Part shown: in pieces, positions 1 through 5,583 of the stretch
How positions within the stretch are numbered: the first letter of the stretch is position 1
How the letters are laid out: each line of letters opens with the position of its first letter
Assembly (NCBI GenBank): GCA_051252075.1
Contig: JBPOFU010000134.1
Location: 1-6,104, forward strand
Reading direction: 5' to 3'
DNA length: 6,104 nucleotides
Source of the DNA: Oceanococcus sp051252075
Lineage (GTDB): Bacteria > Pseudomonadota > Gammaproteobacteria > Nevskiales > Oceanococcaceae
Made by a program: the position numbers and the translations under genes
The notes under the pieces: model-generated
What the model was told of the DNA's origin: nothing
Seen by the model: the letters and a program-made list of their open reading frames with translations, nothing else
Database searches by the model: none

Positions 1-217
1 GCACTATGTTTGCCAGCAAGCCAATATGGATAGCAAGGCGGTGCAAAACAAGCTGAAAGCGGGCTTCGATTTAGCCAGCGCCGAAGCCAATCGTCCGGAT
101 TTGTTTGCCAACGGTCTGTGGGGAGTACCAAGTTACCGCTGCGGCAATTTCGTCACCTGGGGCCGCGATCGTTGGTGGCTGGTAGAAGAGTACTTACGTC
201 GAGGGGCAGCAGCATGA
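1..217 (+). CDS. DsbA-family / 2-hydroxychromene-2-carboxylate isomerase-like protein, C-terminal fragment
   Basis: This is the 3' end (71 codons plus stop) of a gene that starts before the window; the open frame runs from base 2 without a start being needed. The visible residues contain GLWGVPSYRCG followed by WGRDRWWLVEEYLRR. This is the C-terminal pattern of the DsbA/kappa-GST-like family: a Gly-Val-Pro cis-proline loop, a short beta hairpin, then a W/F-G-x-D-R motif and a final helix. In that family, 2-hydroxychromene-2-carboxylate isomerases use glutathione in aromatic (naphthalene-type) catabolism, and other members are thiol oxidoreductases. The N-terminal active-site region is outside the window, so isomerase and general oxidoreductase cannot be separated. 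The stop overlaps the start of the downstream GST-like gene by ATGA, so the two are probably translationally coupled. I am confident of the fold family, less so of the substrate. Confidence 0.8.
   Translation, partial: HYVCQQANMDSKAVQNKLKAGFDLASAEANRPDLFANGLWGVPSYRCGNFVTWGRDRWWLVEEYLRRGAAA
201..206 (+). promoter_or_regulatory. Ribosome binding site for the GST-like gene
   Basis: The purine run GAGGGG ends 7 bases before the ATG at 214. Together with the ATGA overlap with the upstream stop, it selects 214 as the start rather than the in-frame ATG at 118, which lies deep inside the upstream gene. Confidence 0.6.
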
Positions 218-1344
218 GTGATCCGCATGCGCCTTACACCCTGTACAAAATGGATATTTCGTATTTCAGCGGCAAGCTGGAAGCGTATATGCGTTACAAG
301 CAGATCCCCTACACCACGGTCACAGGCACAGCAGCAGTGCTCGACGAGCTTTACCGCTATACCGGGGTTAAAAAGGTACCCGCGGTGCGCACTGCAGATA
401 ATCAGTGGTTGTTTGACACCACGCCGACCATCACTTGGTTTGAGCAGCAATACCCGCACCGACCGGCGACACCACAAGATCCAGCACTGGCCTTCTTGGC
501 AGCGCTGATCGAAGACTATGCCGATGAATGGCTGTGGCGTCCGGCCATGTGGTGGCGCTGGGAACCGCTGGCATCACGCAAAGCTTTGGGCTGGCGTATT
601 GCCCTAGAGGTCAAGCCTCCAGGCATACCACCTTGGTTATTCGCCTGGTTTTTTCCGCATCGCCAGCGCCACACGTGGCTGTGGGGCGACGGCATGAACA
701 AAAGCAACTGCAATCAAGTACGTGATCTTTATTTTGAAGAATTGCAGCAGCTTGAAGCGGCACTGCAACACTCCCCTTATTTATTGGGGCAACAACCCAG
801 CTTGGCAGATTTTGGCTATTTCGCATCGATGTTTCGGCACTTTGGAAACGATCCCGATTCCGCGGAAATCATGCGCCGACGCGCCCCTGCGGTGTACGCC
901 TGGACCGCGCGGCTGTGGCAAGGTGCAGTCGACGTCGAAACATCATCGAACGCTGTTTGGAGCGACTTCGATGCCAATCTGTGGCAACCCTTGCTTGCAC
1001 GCATAGGCGGCGACTACCTGCCCTACTTAGAACAAAACGCAGCCGCCTTTGCAGCCGGGAAAAAACGCTTCAACTTCAGTGGCGCCTCCATAGACTTTCC
1101 AAAAACAGTCACTCACCATTACCGCGTTTGGTGCTTGTCGCAGCTGCGCAGCAAGTGGCAAGCCTTGCCGGATACGACCAAAACTCAGATCCAGGCACTG
1201 CTGACCGGAACGCGGGGCGCTGATATTTTGAATGCCGAACATGGGGTGGATTCCGGATTAGATGAGCTGTATCAAATCCCCCGGCCCAGTGGCAACTACA
1301 AAGCCAATTGGATCACCGCTTTGTTTGGCCAAGCACGCAATTAG
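214..1344 (+). CDS. Glutathione S-transferase-like protein with C-terminal extension (376 aa)
   Basis: This is a soluble, probably cytoplasmic GST-superfamily protein. Residues 8-80 resemble the thioredoxin-like GST N-domain: YTLYKMDISYFSGKLEAYMRY gives the first strand and helix, KVPAV (54-58) carries the conserved cis-proline at P56, and FDTTPTITWFEQQY (67-80) sits where the glutathione-binding E/D-S segment and third helix normally lie. Residues 90-235 form the helical C-domain, with LLGQQPSLADFGYFASMF (190-207) as the typical GST N-capping/hydrophobic staple motif (D199). The middle is rich in Trp (residues 107-157). About 100 residues follow (280-376), which makes it clearly longer than the usual 200-230 aa GST. 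The start at 214 gives an ATGA overlap with the upstream DsbA-like gene, implying a joint operon and possibly a shared pathway, such as glutathione-dependent aromatic degradation or detoxification. The substrate is unknown, and transferase activity is inferred from fold only. Confidence 0.85.
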   Translation: MSDPHAPYTLYKMDISYFSGKLEAYMRYKQIPYTTVTGTAAVLDELYRYTGVKKVPAVRTADNQWLFDTTPTITWFEQQYPHRPATPQDPALAFLAALIEDYADEWLWRPAMWWRWEPLASRKALGWRIALEVKPPGIPPWLFAWFFPHRQRHTWLWGDGMNKSNCNQVRDLYFEELQQLEAALQHSPYLLGQQPSLADFGYFASMFRHFGNDPDSAEIMRRRAPAVYAWTARLWQGAVDVETSSNAVWSDFDANLWQPLLARIGGDYLPYLEQNAAAFAAGKKRFNFSGASIDFPKTVTHHYRVWCLSQLRSKWQALPDTTKTQIQALLTGTRGADILNAEHGVDSGLDELYQIPRPSGNYKANWITALFGQARN

Positions 1345-1367
1345 CCGCCCCTAAAGACAAGCGGATT

Positions 1368-1400
1368 TCACACACAAGACCAAAAAGGTCTTGGAAGTGA
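1368..1400. repeat. Inverted repeat / hairpin with A5 loop upstream of the small metal-related gene
   Basis: CAAGACC (1375-1381) and GGTCTTG (1387-1393) are perfect complements around AAAAA. Outside them TCAC (1368-1371) pairs with GTGA (1397-1400) across a 3x3 mismatch. No T-run follows on either strand, so a standard intrinsic terminator for the GST gene is not supported. It could be a transcript end structure, a translation-controlling hairpin or a repressor operator. It lies in the 82-base gap between the GST gene and the small gene, and its right arm covers the TTG (1391) and abuts the GTG (1397) that are alternative starts of the small gene. Confidence 0.6.
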
Positions 1401-1426
1401 CACAGTCTGCCCCTAAGCTATTGCGT

Positions 1427-1726
1427 ATGAAACGTCATTGGACATGGTCGCTGGTCATCGCCGCTTTGCTGGCGCTGCACGCGCACGGCTGGCTGCACGC
1501 GGGCCACGGTGTCGGCGATGAACTGACCAGTCTGTCCGATGCGCCCTGTGTAGCCTGTCAGCTCAGCCAAAACGGCGGCCCCTCGGGCAACACCAGCATT
1601 GCTCCACAGTTTCAATTTGCGGCACATGCGCTGGATGAGAGCCTAGACGTTGAAGCACCTAGGTTCGCGCATAAGCGATCACACCCCATACGCGGCCCAC
1701 CGCACTCTCCAGAACACCACGCATAA
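1427..1726 (+). CDS. Small exported His-rich CxxC protein next to the metal receptor (99 aa)
   Basis: Residues 1-20 look like a signal peptide or membrane anchor: basic MKRHW, then the hydrophobic stretch SLVIAALLALHAHG. The rest is histidine-rich, with 11 His in 99 residues including HAHGWLHAGHG (18-28), and has one CVAC motif (C41, C44). It ends in a basic tail with IRGPPHSPEHHA. Small proteins of this layout (N-terminal hydrophobic segment, His cluster, D-x-x-C-x-x-C, short tail with R-x-P-P) recur beside TonB-dependent metal receptors in proteobacteria and resemble the DUF2946 group; I infer that resemblance from layout, not from a search. A role in zinc or copper binding in the periplasm is plausible but unproven. 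The start is uncertain. ATG 1427 gives the cleanest signal peptide but lacks a clear Shine-Dalgarno sequence. GTG 1397, with AAGG 8 bases upstream, would add 10 residues. The gene sits 54 bases before the receptor, on the same strand. Confidence 0.65.
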   Translation: MKRHWTWSLVIAALLALHAHGWLHAGHGVGDELTSLSDAPCVACQLSQNGGPSGNTSIAPQFQFAAHALDESLDVEAPRFAHKRSHPIRGPPHSPEHHA

Positions 1727-1733
1727 ACCGACC

Positions 1734-1762
1734 GGTGTGCTCAACAGCACGCCACGTTTTTT
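1734..1762 (+). terminator. Terminator-like hairpin with T6 tract between the small gene and the receptor
   Basis: GGTGTGCT (1734-1741) pairs with AGCACGCC (1746-1753) as an 8-bp stem with one G-T wobble and a CAAC loop. ACG and then six T (1757-1762) follow. This is the architecture of an intrinsic terminator, though the T-run is offset by 3 bases. It ends 18 bases before the receptor ATG, which leaves no room for a separate promoter after it. If it works, it must act as a partial terminator or attenuator of the receptor, or as a leader hairpin. Confidence 0.5.
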
Positions 1763-1769
1763 CGTTTCT

Positions 1770-1774
1770 GGAAG
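1770..1774 (+). promoter_or_regulatory. Ribosome binding site for the TonB-dependent receptor
   Basis: GGAAG lies 6 bases before the ATG at 1781. It supports that start, which opens directly into a signal peptide. Confidence 0.55.
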
Positions 1775-1780
1775 ATTTTC

Positions 1781-3886
1781 ATGATTTCTCGTATCTCATT
1801 CGCGACCCTGGCCCTTGTGCCCGTGTCGCTGTTGGCGCAATCGCTGCCAAACTCAGACCAAGCACACACCGAACTACCACCACTGTCAGTCACCGCAGAC
1901 CCGTTTGCACAACGCAACCCAGTAGAAGCCACCCAAGCGACATCCGTTCTCGCCGGGGATGCGCTAGAGCGAGCCCGTAGCGCAACTCTGGGTGAAACGC
2001 TGGCTAGCCAAGCCGGTGTCCACAGCGCTGATTTCGGTGCCGGTGCCAGTCGCCCGATTATTCGCGGTCAAGCAGGACCGCGCGTACGCATACTCAATGG
2101 CGGCAGCGCCGTTGCCGATGCATCCACCTTGAGCCCTGACCACAATGTCGCGGTAGAACCGTTTCGCGCCACGCAAATCGAAGTTCTTAAAGGACCTGCT
2201 TCGTTGATGTACGGCTCCGGTGCAATCGGCGGTGTCATTAATATTGTGACGGATTTGGTGCCGAATCAATCCGCCACTGAAGCGCAAGGTGCCATCGGTA
2301 TCTCTGGCGACAGCGTCAACGATGGCGGTGCCATTTGGGGCCACTTAGAAACCGGCATTAACGACTTTGCTGTTCACTTGGACGGCCTTAGCCGCGAAAC
2401 CAAGGACTATGACATCCCCGGACTTGCCGACAACGATGGCGATGCCGACCCTGAAACAACCGGGAGCGTACACAACTCCGCAATTGCGACAGAAAGCTGG
2501 GGCCTAGGATTATCCTGGACACCGGAGCACGGTTTCCTTGGGCTGGGCGTTAGCCAATACGACACGCAATATGGTGTCCCAGGGCATGCCCATGCCCATG
2601 AACATGACGAGGACACTGCAGCCCCTGCTGACATGACGCACGACAGCGAAGAGGAGGTAGAGATCGTCAATATCGACATGCAACAAACCCGTGTCGAATT
2701 GCGTGGCGGCTGGCAATGGGATCAAGGCCTATGGCAACGCCTACGTGGCAGCTTGATCCACAACAGTTATCAACATCAAGAACTGGAATCCGGCGTCGCT
2801 GGCACTTTGTTCGATAATGACTCACAGGAATTGCGGCTAGAACTGGGGCATCGGTCCATTTTGGATTGGATCGGTGTCGTCGGCTTGCAGTCATCGCTGC
2901 AGGACTTTTCCGCATTCGGTGAAGAGGCTGTCGTGCCACCGGTCGAGACTCAGTGCCACGGGCTCTTCCTCATAGAGGAAAGGCACTTTGCTGCCTATCG
3001 CTTCAGTTTGGGTGGCCGCATCGAGCACCTGGAACACGCACCGCAAGGTTTCAATCGCGCGGCCTACAATCTACTGAACGCAGCCAGCACCTTGCATCGC
3101 GAAATTGGCGAGAACCAACATTTGCGCCTAGGCTTGAGCTATTCGCAACGCGCCCCTGATGTGCAAGAGCTGTACTCCAATGGTCCGCACTTGGCGACCC
3201 GCACCTATGACTTAGGTCGTGGTGATTTGACCAAGGAATCCGCTATCAATGTGGATTTGGGTTGGCACGCGGACCTGGGGAAATTGAGCATGAATCTGGA
3301 CCTATTCCACACCGCATTTGCTGACTTCATATTTGGTAGCGAAGTGGATCGCGACAACGATGGGCAGGCCGATGTCTTTGAAGACGAACATGAAGACGCC
3401 GATCACGCTGAAGAAGAGGAGCATGAGGAAGAAGGCCTGTTGATTGTGGAATACCGACAATCTGACGCCCGCTTCTGGGGCGGCGAACTGCAATTGGATT
3501 ACGCACTCAGCCCGCAACATAGCCTGCGACTCTTTTCCGACATGGTGCGGGCCAAACGCAGCGGCGGCGATCGCTTGCCCCGCATCCCTGCCGACCGCAT
3601 CGGCTTGGCCTACCACGGTGAAAGCCAACAATGGACATGGGGGCTGGGCTGGACTCAAGTGCTGAAGCAAACGCGGACCGCCGCTTTGGAATCACCCAGT
3701 ACTGCTTACTCTTTGGTCTCAGCGGACGTGTCTTGGCTGCTTGCTTTACCGCAGGGTGATCTTAAAATCAGTGCACGTGCACGCAATCTGTTGGATGAAG
3801 AGGTGCGCAATCACGTCTCCTTCCTGAAAGATTTAGCCCCGCAACCGGGACGCAATTTCGGGCTGAATATGGAATACAGCTTCTAA
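1781..3886 (+). CDS. znuD-like: TonB-dependent outer-membrane receptor, ZnuD-like (probable zinc uptake, 701 aa)
   Basis: This is an outer-membrane active transporter energised by TonB-ExbBD. Residues 1-19 form a signal peptide, with likely cleavage after SLLA. ELPPLSVTAD (31-40) is a TonB-box-like segment. The plug spans roughly 50-160, with RPIIRGQ (91-97), the SPDH segment (118-121) and IEVLKGPASLMYGSGAIGGVINIV (from 133). The 22-strand barrel follows, with the DYDIPG motif (209-214) common in the ZnuD group, the RAPDVQELYSNGPHLAT segment, and a C-terminal aromatic end (MEYSF) typical for outer-membrane insertion. Length is normal for the family. Two loops are metal-ligand-rich: HAHAHEHDED near 269-278, and an Asp/Glu/His stretch at about 523-551 that begins with an EF-hand-like DRDNDG. 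Such His/acid-rich loops fit zinc capture as known for ZnuD, but copper or another divalent metal cannot be excluded. The gene follows the small His-rich CxxC gene. I see no obvious Zur-type AT-rich palindrome nearby. Confidence 0.9.
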   Translation: MISRISFATLALVPVSLLAQSLPNSDQAHTELPPLSVTADPFAQRNPVEATQATSVLAGDALERARSATLGETLASQAGVHSADFGAGASRPIIRGQAGPRVRILNGGSAVADASTLSPDHNVAVEPFRATQIEVLKGPASLMYGSGAIGGVINIVTDLVPNQSATEAQGAIGISGDSVNDGGAIWGHLETGINDFAVHLDGLSRETKDYDIPGLADNDGDADPETTGSVHNSAIATESWGLGLSWTPEHGFLGLGVSQYDTQYGVPGHAHAHEHDEDTAAPADMTHDSEEEVEIVNIDMQQTRVELRGGWQWDQGLWQRLRGSLIHNSYQHQELESGVAGTLFDNDSQELRLELGHRSILDWIGVVGLQSSLQDFSAFGEEAVVPPVETQCHGLFLIEERHFAAYRFSLGGRIEHLEHAPQGFNRAAYNLLNAASTLHREIGENQHLRLGLSYSQRAPDVQELYSNGPHLATRTYDLGRGDLTKESAINVDLGWHADLGKLSMNLDLFHTAFADFIFGSEVDRDNDGQADVFEDEHEDADHAEEEEHEEEGLLIVEYRQSDARFWGGELQLDYALSPQHSLRLFSDMVRAKRSGGDRLPRIPADRIGLAYHGESQQWTWGLGWTQVLKQTRTAALESPSTAYSLVSADVSWLLALPQGDLKISARARNLLDEEVRNHVSFLKDLAPQPGRNFGLNMEYSF
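2585..2608 (+). repeat. Four tandem CATGNN hexamers encoding the HAHAHEHD loop
   Basis: CATGCC, CATGCC, CATGAA and CATGAC follow each other in frame inside the receptor gene and encode His at every second residue (269, 271, 273, 275). The short direct repeat could change copy number by slippage without breaking the frame, altering the number of surface histidines. Confidence 0.7.
3347..3436 (+). other. Acidic/His metal-ligand segment of the receptor with EF-hand-like loop
   Basis: Residues 523-534 read DRDNDGQADVFE, which fits the spacing of a calcium-binding EF-hand/dockerin-type loop (Asp at 1, 3, 5, Gly at 6, Asp at 9, Glu at 12). It runs straight into a stretch to residue 551 that is nearly all Glu, Asp, His and Ala, with His at 537, 542 and 548. 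It lies between predicted barrel strands and so is probably an extracellular loop. Metal binding is inferred. Confidence 0.55.
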
Positions 3887-3904
3887 GCGCCAGCATGGCA
3901 ATGC

Positions 3905-3938
3905 GACAAGCTGACGGCTTACATCGCGTCAGCTTGTC
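3905..3938. repeat. 12-bp perfect stem-loop at the convergent gene junction
   Basis: GACAAGCTGACG (3905-3916) and CGTCAGCTTGTC (3927-3938) are exact complements around a 10-base loop. The hairpin sits between the receptor stop (3886) and the opposing AAA+ gene, and its right arm contains that gene's stop codon (3929-3931). No T-run follows on either strand, so it is not a textbook intrinsic terminator. It may still act as a bidirectional 3'-end or mRNA-stabilising structure for both convergent transcripts. Confidence 0.6.
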
Positions 3939-4819
3939 CTTGAAGACAACCCCGTTTGCCCGGCCAAATCACGGGCAAACTGCCAGGCCACGCGACCACT
4001 ACGCGAGCCTCGCTGCAAGGCCCAGCGCAAAGCGGACTCACGTTGTTGCGTTTCCAGCGACCCGAGATCAAAACGCTGCAAGCTGGCTTCAACGATGGCG
4101 AGGTATTGCTCTTGGTTAAACGGATGAAAAGATAACCACAGTCCAAAGCGCTCTGATAAGGACACCTTTTCCTCCACCGCCTCACCAGGATGAATTTCGC
4201 CATCTATTTCCTGATTTTGCTGATTCTCCGAATGATATTCCGGCAGCAAATGGCGCCGATTACTGGTGGCGTAGATCAACACATTGTCCGGCGGCGCCGC
4301 TAAAGAGCCTTCCATAGTGGCTTTCAACGCTTTATAGCTAGCATCGTCTGCCTCAAAAGATAAATCGTCGGCGTAGATCAAAAAGCGTTCTTCACGCTGA
4401 TGCAGTGGTTCCACAATATCCGGCAGATCCACCAAATCCTGTCGATCCACCTCGATCACCCGCAAACCTTGCTCCGCGTAGCGTGCTAAAAGCCCACGTA
4501 TGAGTGAGGATTTGCCTGTTCCGCGCGCGCCCCATAGCAAAGCATTGTTTGCGGGCAAACCAGCCAAAAATTGCCGCGTATTGCGTTCTAAGAGCTGCTT
4601 TTGGCGTGCGATGCCCAGCAGGTTATCCAAATCCAACAACTGGGGATGACTCAGCCCGAGCAAGCGCCCTTGCCCCTGATTTGTCACCCAACGGTAAGCA
4701 CTGCACGACCAATCCGGTTCTGATACTTCTCCCGCCAGTCGCGCATCCACGCGGTCCAACAAACCCTGCACGCGCTGCAGTACAAGAGCCCAGTCATCTG
4801 CCTGCTGTGAATCGCTCAT
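3929..4819 (-). CDS. DUF815-family AAA+ / P-loop ATPase (296 aa)
   Basis: This is a cytoplasmic P-loop ATPase of the DUF815 group, whose cellular role is not established. In order it has an N-terminal helical region (1-60), LDNLLGIARQKQLLERNTRQFLAGLPANNALL leading into Walker A GARGTGKS (97-104), Walker B FLIYADDLSFE (146-156), the sensor-1-like TSNRRHLLPE (185-194), a highly charged insert (196-219), the SERFGLWLSFHPF segment (222-234) with a candidate arginine finger R224, and a C-terminal basic helix with GSRSGRVAWQFARDL as a possible sensor 2. These motifs in this order are characteristic of the family, and the length is typical. The start at 4819 is chosen because it overlaps the stop of the permease gene by ATGA; the in-frame ATG at 4855 lies inside the permease gene. 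It is the last gene of the minus-strand operon with an ABC exporter. Whether it serves that exporter is unknown. Confidence 0.88.
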   Translation of the reverse strand: MSDSQQADDWALVLQRVQGLLDRVDARLAGEVSEPDWSCSAYRWVTNQGQGRLLGLSHPQLLDLDNLLGIARQKQLLERNTRQFLAGLPANNALLWGARGTGKSSLIRGLLARYAEQGLRVIEVDRQDLVDLPDIVEPLHQREERFLIYADDLSFEADDASYKALKATMEGSLAAPPDNVLIYATSNRRHLLPEYHSENQQNQEIDGEIHPGEAVEEKVSLSERFGLWLSFHPFNQEQYLAIVEASLQRFDLGSLETQQRESALRWALQRGSRSGRVAWQFARDLAGQTGLSSRTS

Positions 4820-5583
4820 GCTTTTAATCGATAACCGGTTTTGAAAATCCACCACACCAACACGGTACAGATCGCGAGAAAGCCCAAAGTAATGCCCAAA
4901 CTCAAGCCCAAGCTGACATCTGCCAAGCCGTAGAAACTCCAGCGAAAGCCACTAATCAAATACACCACAGGATTAAACAGCGTCACTGTGCGCCACATCG
5001 GTGACAACATATCCAAGGAGTAAAACGCACCGCCCAAAAAGGTCAGCGGAGTCACAATCAACATGGGCACAAACTGCAGCTCTTCAAAATTGCGCGCCCA
5101 AATTCCAAGCACAAAGCCGAACAAGCTAAAGCTCACCGCCGTCAGCACGAGGAAAGTCATCATCCAAAACGGGTGCAATATAGTGATAGGAACAAAACAT
5201 GCCCCCGTCGCCAAAATGATCAGACCCAAAATGATGGACTTGGTCGCCGCCGCACCAACATAGGCAAGCACCGCTTCGAATGGCGATATCGGAGCCGACA
5301 ACAATTCATAAATGGTGCCGGAGAACTTGGGAAAATAGATACCAAAAGACGCATTCGACAAACTTTGCGTGAACAGCGACAACATAATCAGACCGGGCAC
5401 CAAAAAAGCGCCATAGGGCACACCGGAGACATCGCTCATGCGCCCACCCATCGCCGCTCCAAACACCACAAAGTAAAGCGAGGTGGTGATGACCGGCGCC
5501 ACCAAGGACTGCCAGAACGTGCGCTTGGCGCGGGCCATTTCGAATTTATAAATGGCCCACACGCCGTGATGATTAAAGCTCAT
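4816..5583 (-). CDS. yadH: ABC-2 type transporter permease, YadH-like (255 aa)
   Basis: This is an inner-membrane permease subunit of an ABC exporter. After a short cytoplasmic N-terminus with the amphipathic IYKFEMARAKRTFWQSL, about six hydrophobic segments are visible, near residues 26-45, 58-78, 106-128, 138-162, 170-188 and 226-247. The YGAFLVPGLIMLSLF stretch (57-71) and the NFEELQFVPMLIVTPLTFLGGAFYSLDMLSP stretch (from 165) are hallmark regions of the ABC-2/YadH group (also NodJ- and DrrB-like). The length matches E. coli YadH (about 256 aa). It overlaps the upstream ATPase stop and the downstream AAA+ start by ATGA, so the three genes are co-translated. The exported substrate is unknown in this family. 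The symbol is given by resemblance. Confidence 0.88.
   Translation of the reverse strand: MSFNHHGVWAIYKFEMARAKRTFWQSLVAPVITTSLYFVVFGAAMGGRMSDVSGVPYGAFLVPGLIMLSLFTQSLSNASFGIYFPKFSGTIYELLSAPISPFEAVLAYVGAAATKSIILGLIILATGACFVPITILHPFWMMTFLVLTAVSFSLFGFVLGIWARNFEELQFVPMLIVTPLTFLGGAFYSLDMLSPMWRTVTLFNPVVYLISGFRWSFYGLADVSLGLSLGITLGFLAICTVLVWWIFKTGYRLKA

Noticed and set aside
118..213. N-terminal extension of the GST-like gene to ATG 118
   Set aside because: These 32 codons overlap the clearly coding end of the DsbA-like gene in another frame; ATG 214 has a ribosome site, an ATGA overlap, and begins at the conserved GST N-domain.
133..477. Minus-strand open frame of 114 codons
   Set aside because: It is antisense to the DsbA-like and GST genes, has an unnatural Arg/Cys/His-rich composition and no family resemblance, so it is a shadow frame.
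1345..1426. Zur-type operator or sigma-70 promoter before the small metal gene
   Set aside because: I looked for an AT-rich GTTATA-type dyad and found none. The best promoter-like pair (TTGGAA, 17 bases, TAAGCT) has a poor -10 box and ends only 7 bases before ATG 1427.
1964..2344. Minus-strand open frame of 126 codons opposite the receptor plug
   Set aside because: The plus strand encodes an unmistakable TonB plug here; the reverse frame shows no recognisable domain or ribosome site.
3302..3670. Minus-strand open frame of 122 codons inside the receptor gene
   Set aside because: It is antisense to the receptor and is kept open by the repetitive Glu/Asp codons; its hydrophobic run is just the reverse reading of that acidic stretch.
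4820..4855. Longer AAA+ ATPase starting at ATG 4855
   Set aside because: The extra 12 codons lie within the permease C-terminus in another frame; the ATGA overlap at 4819 is the natural coupled start.
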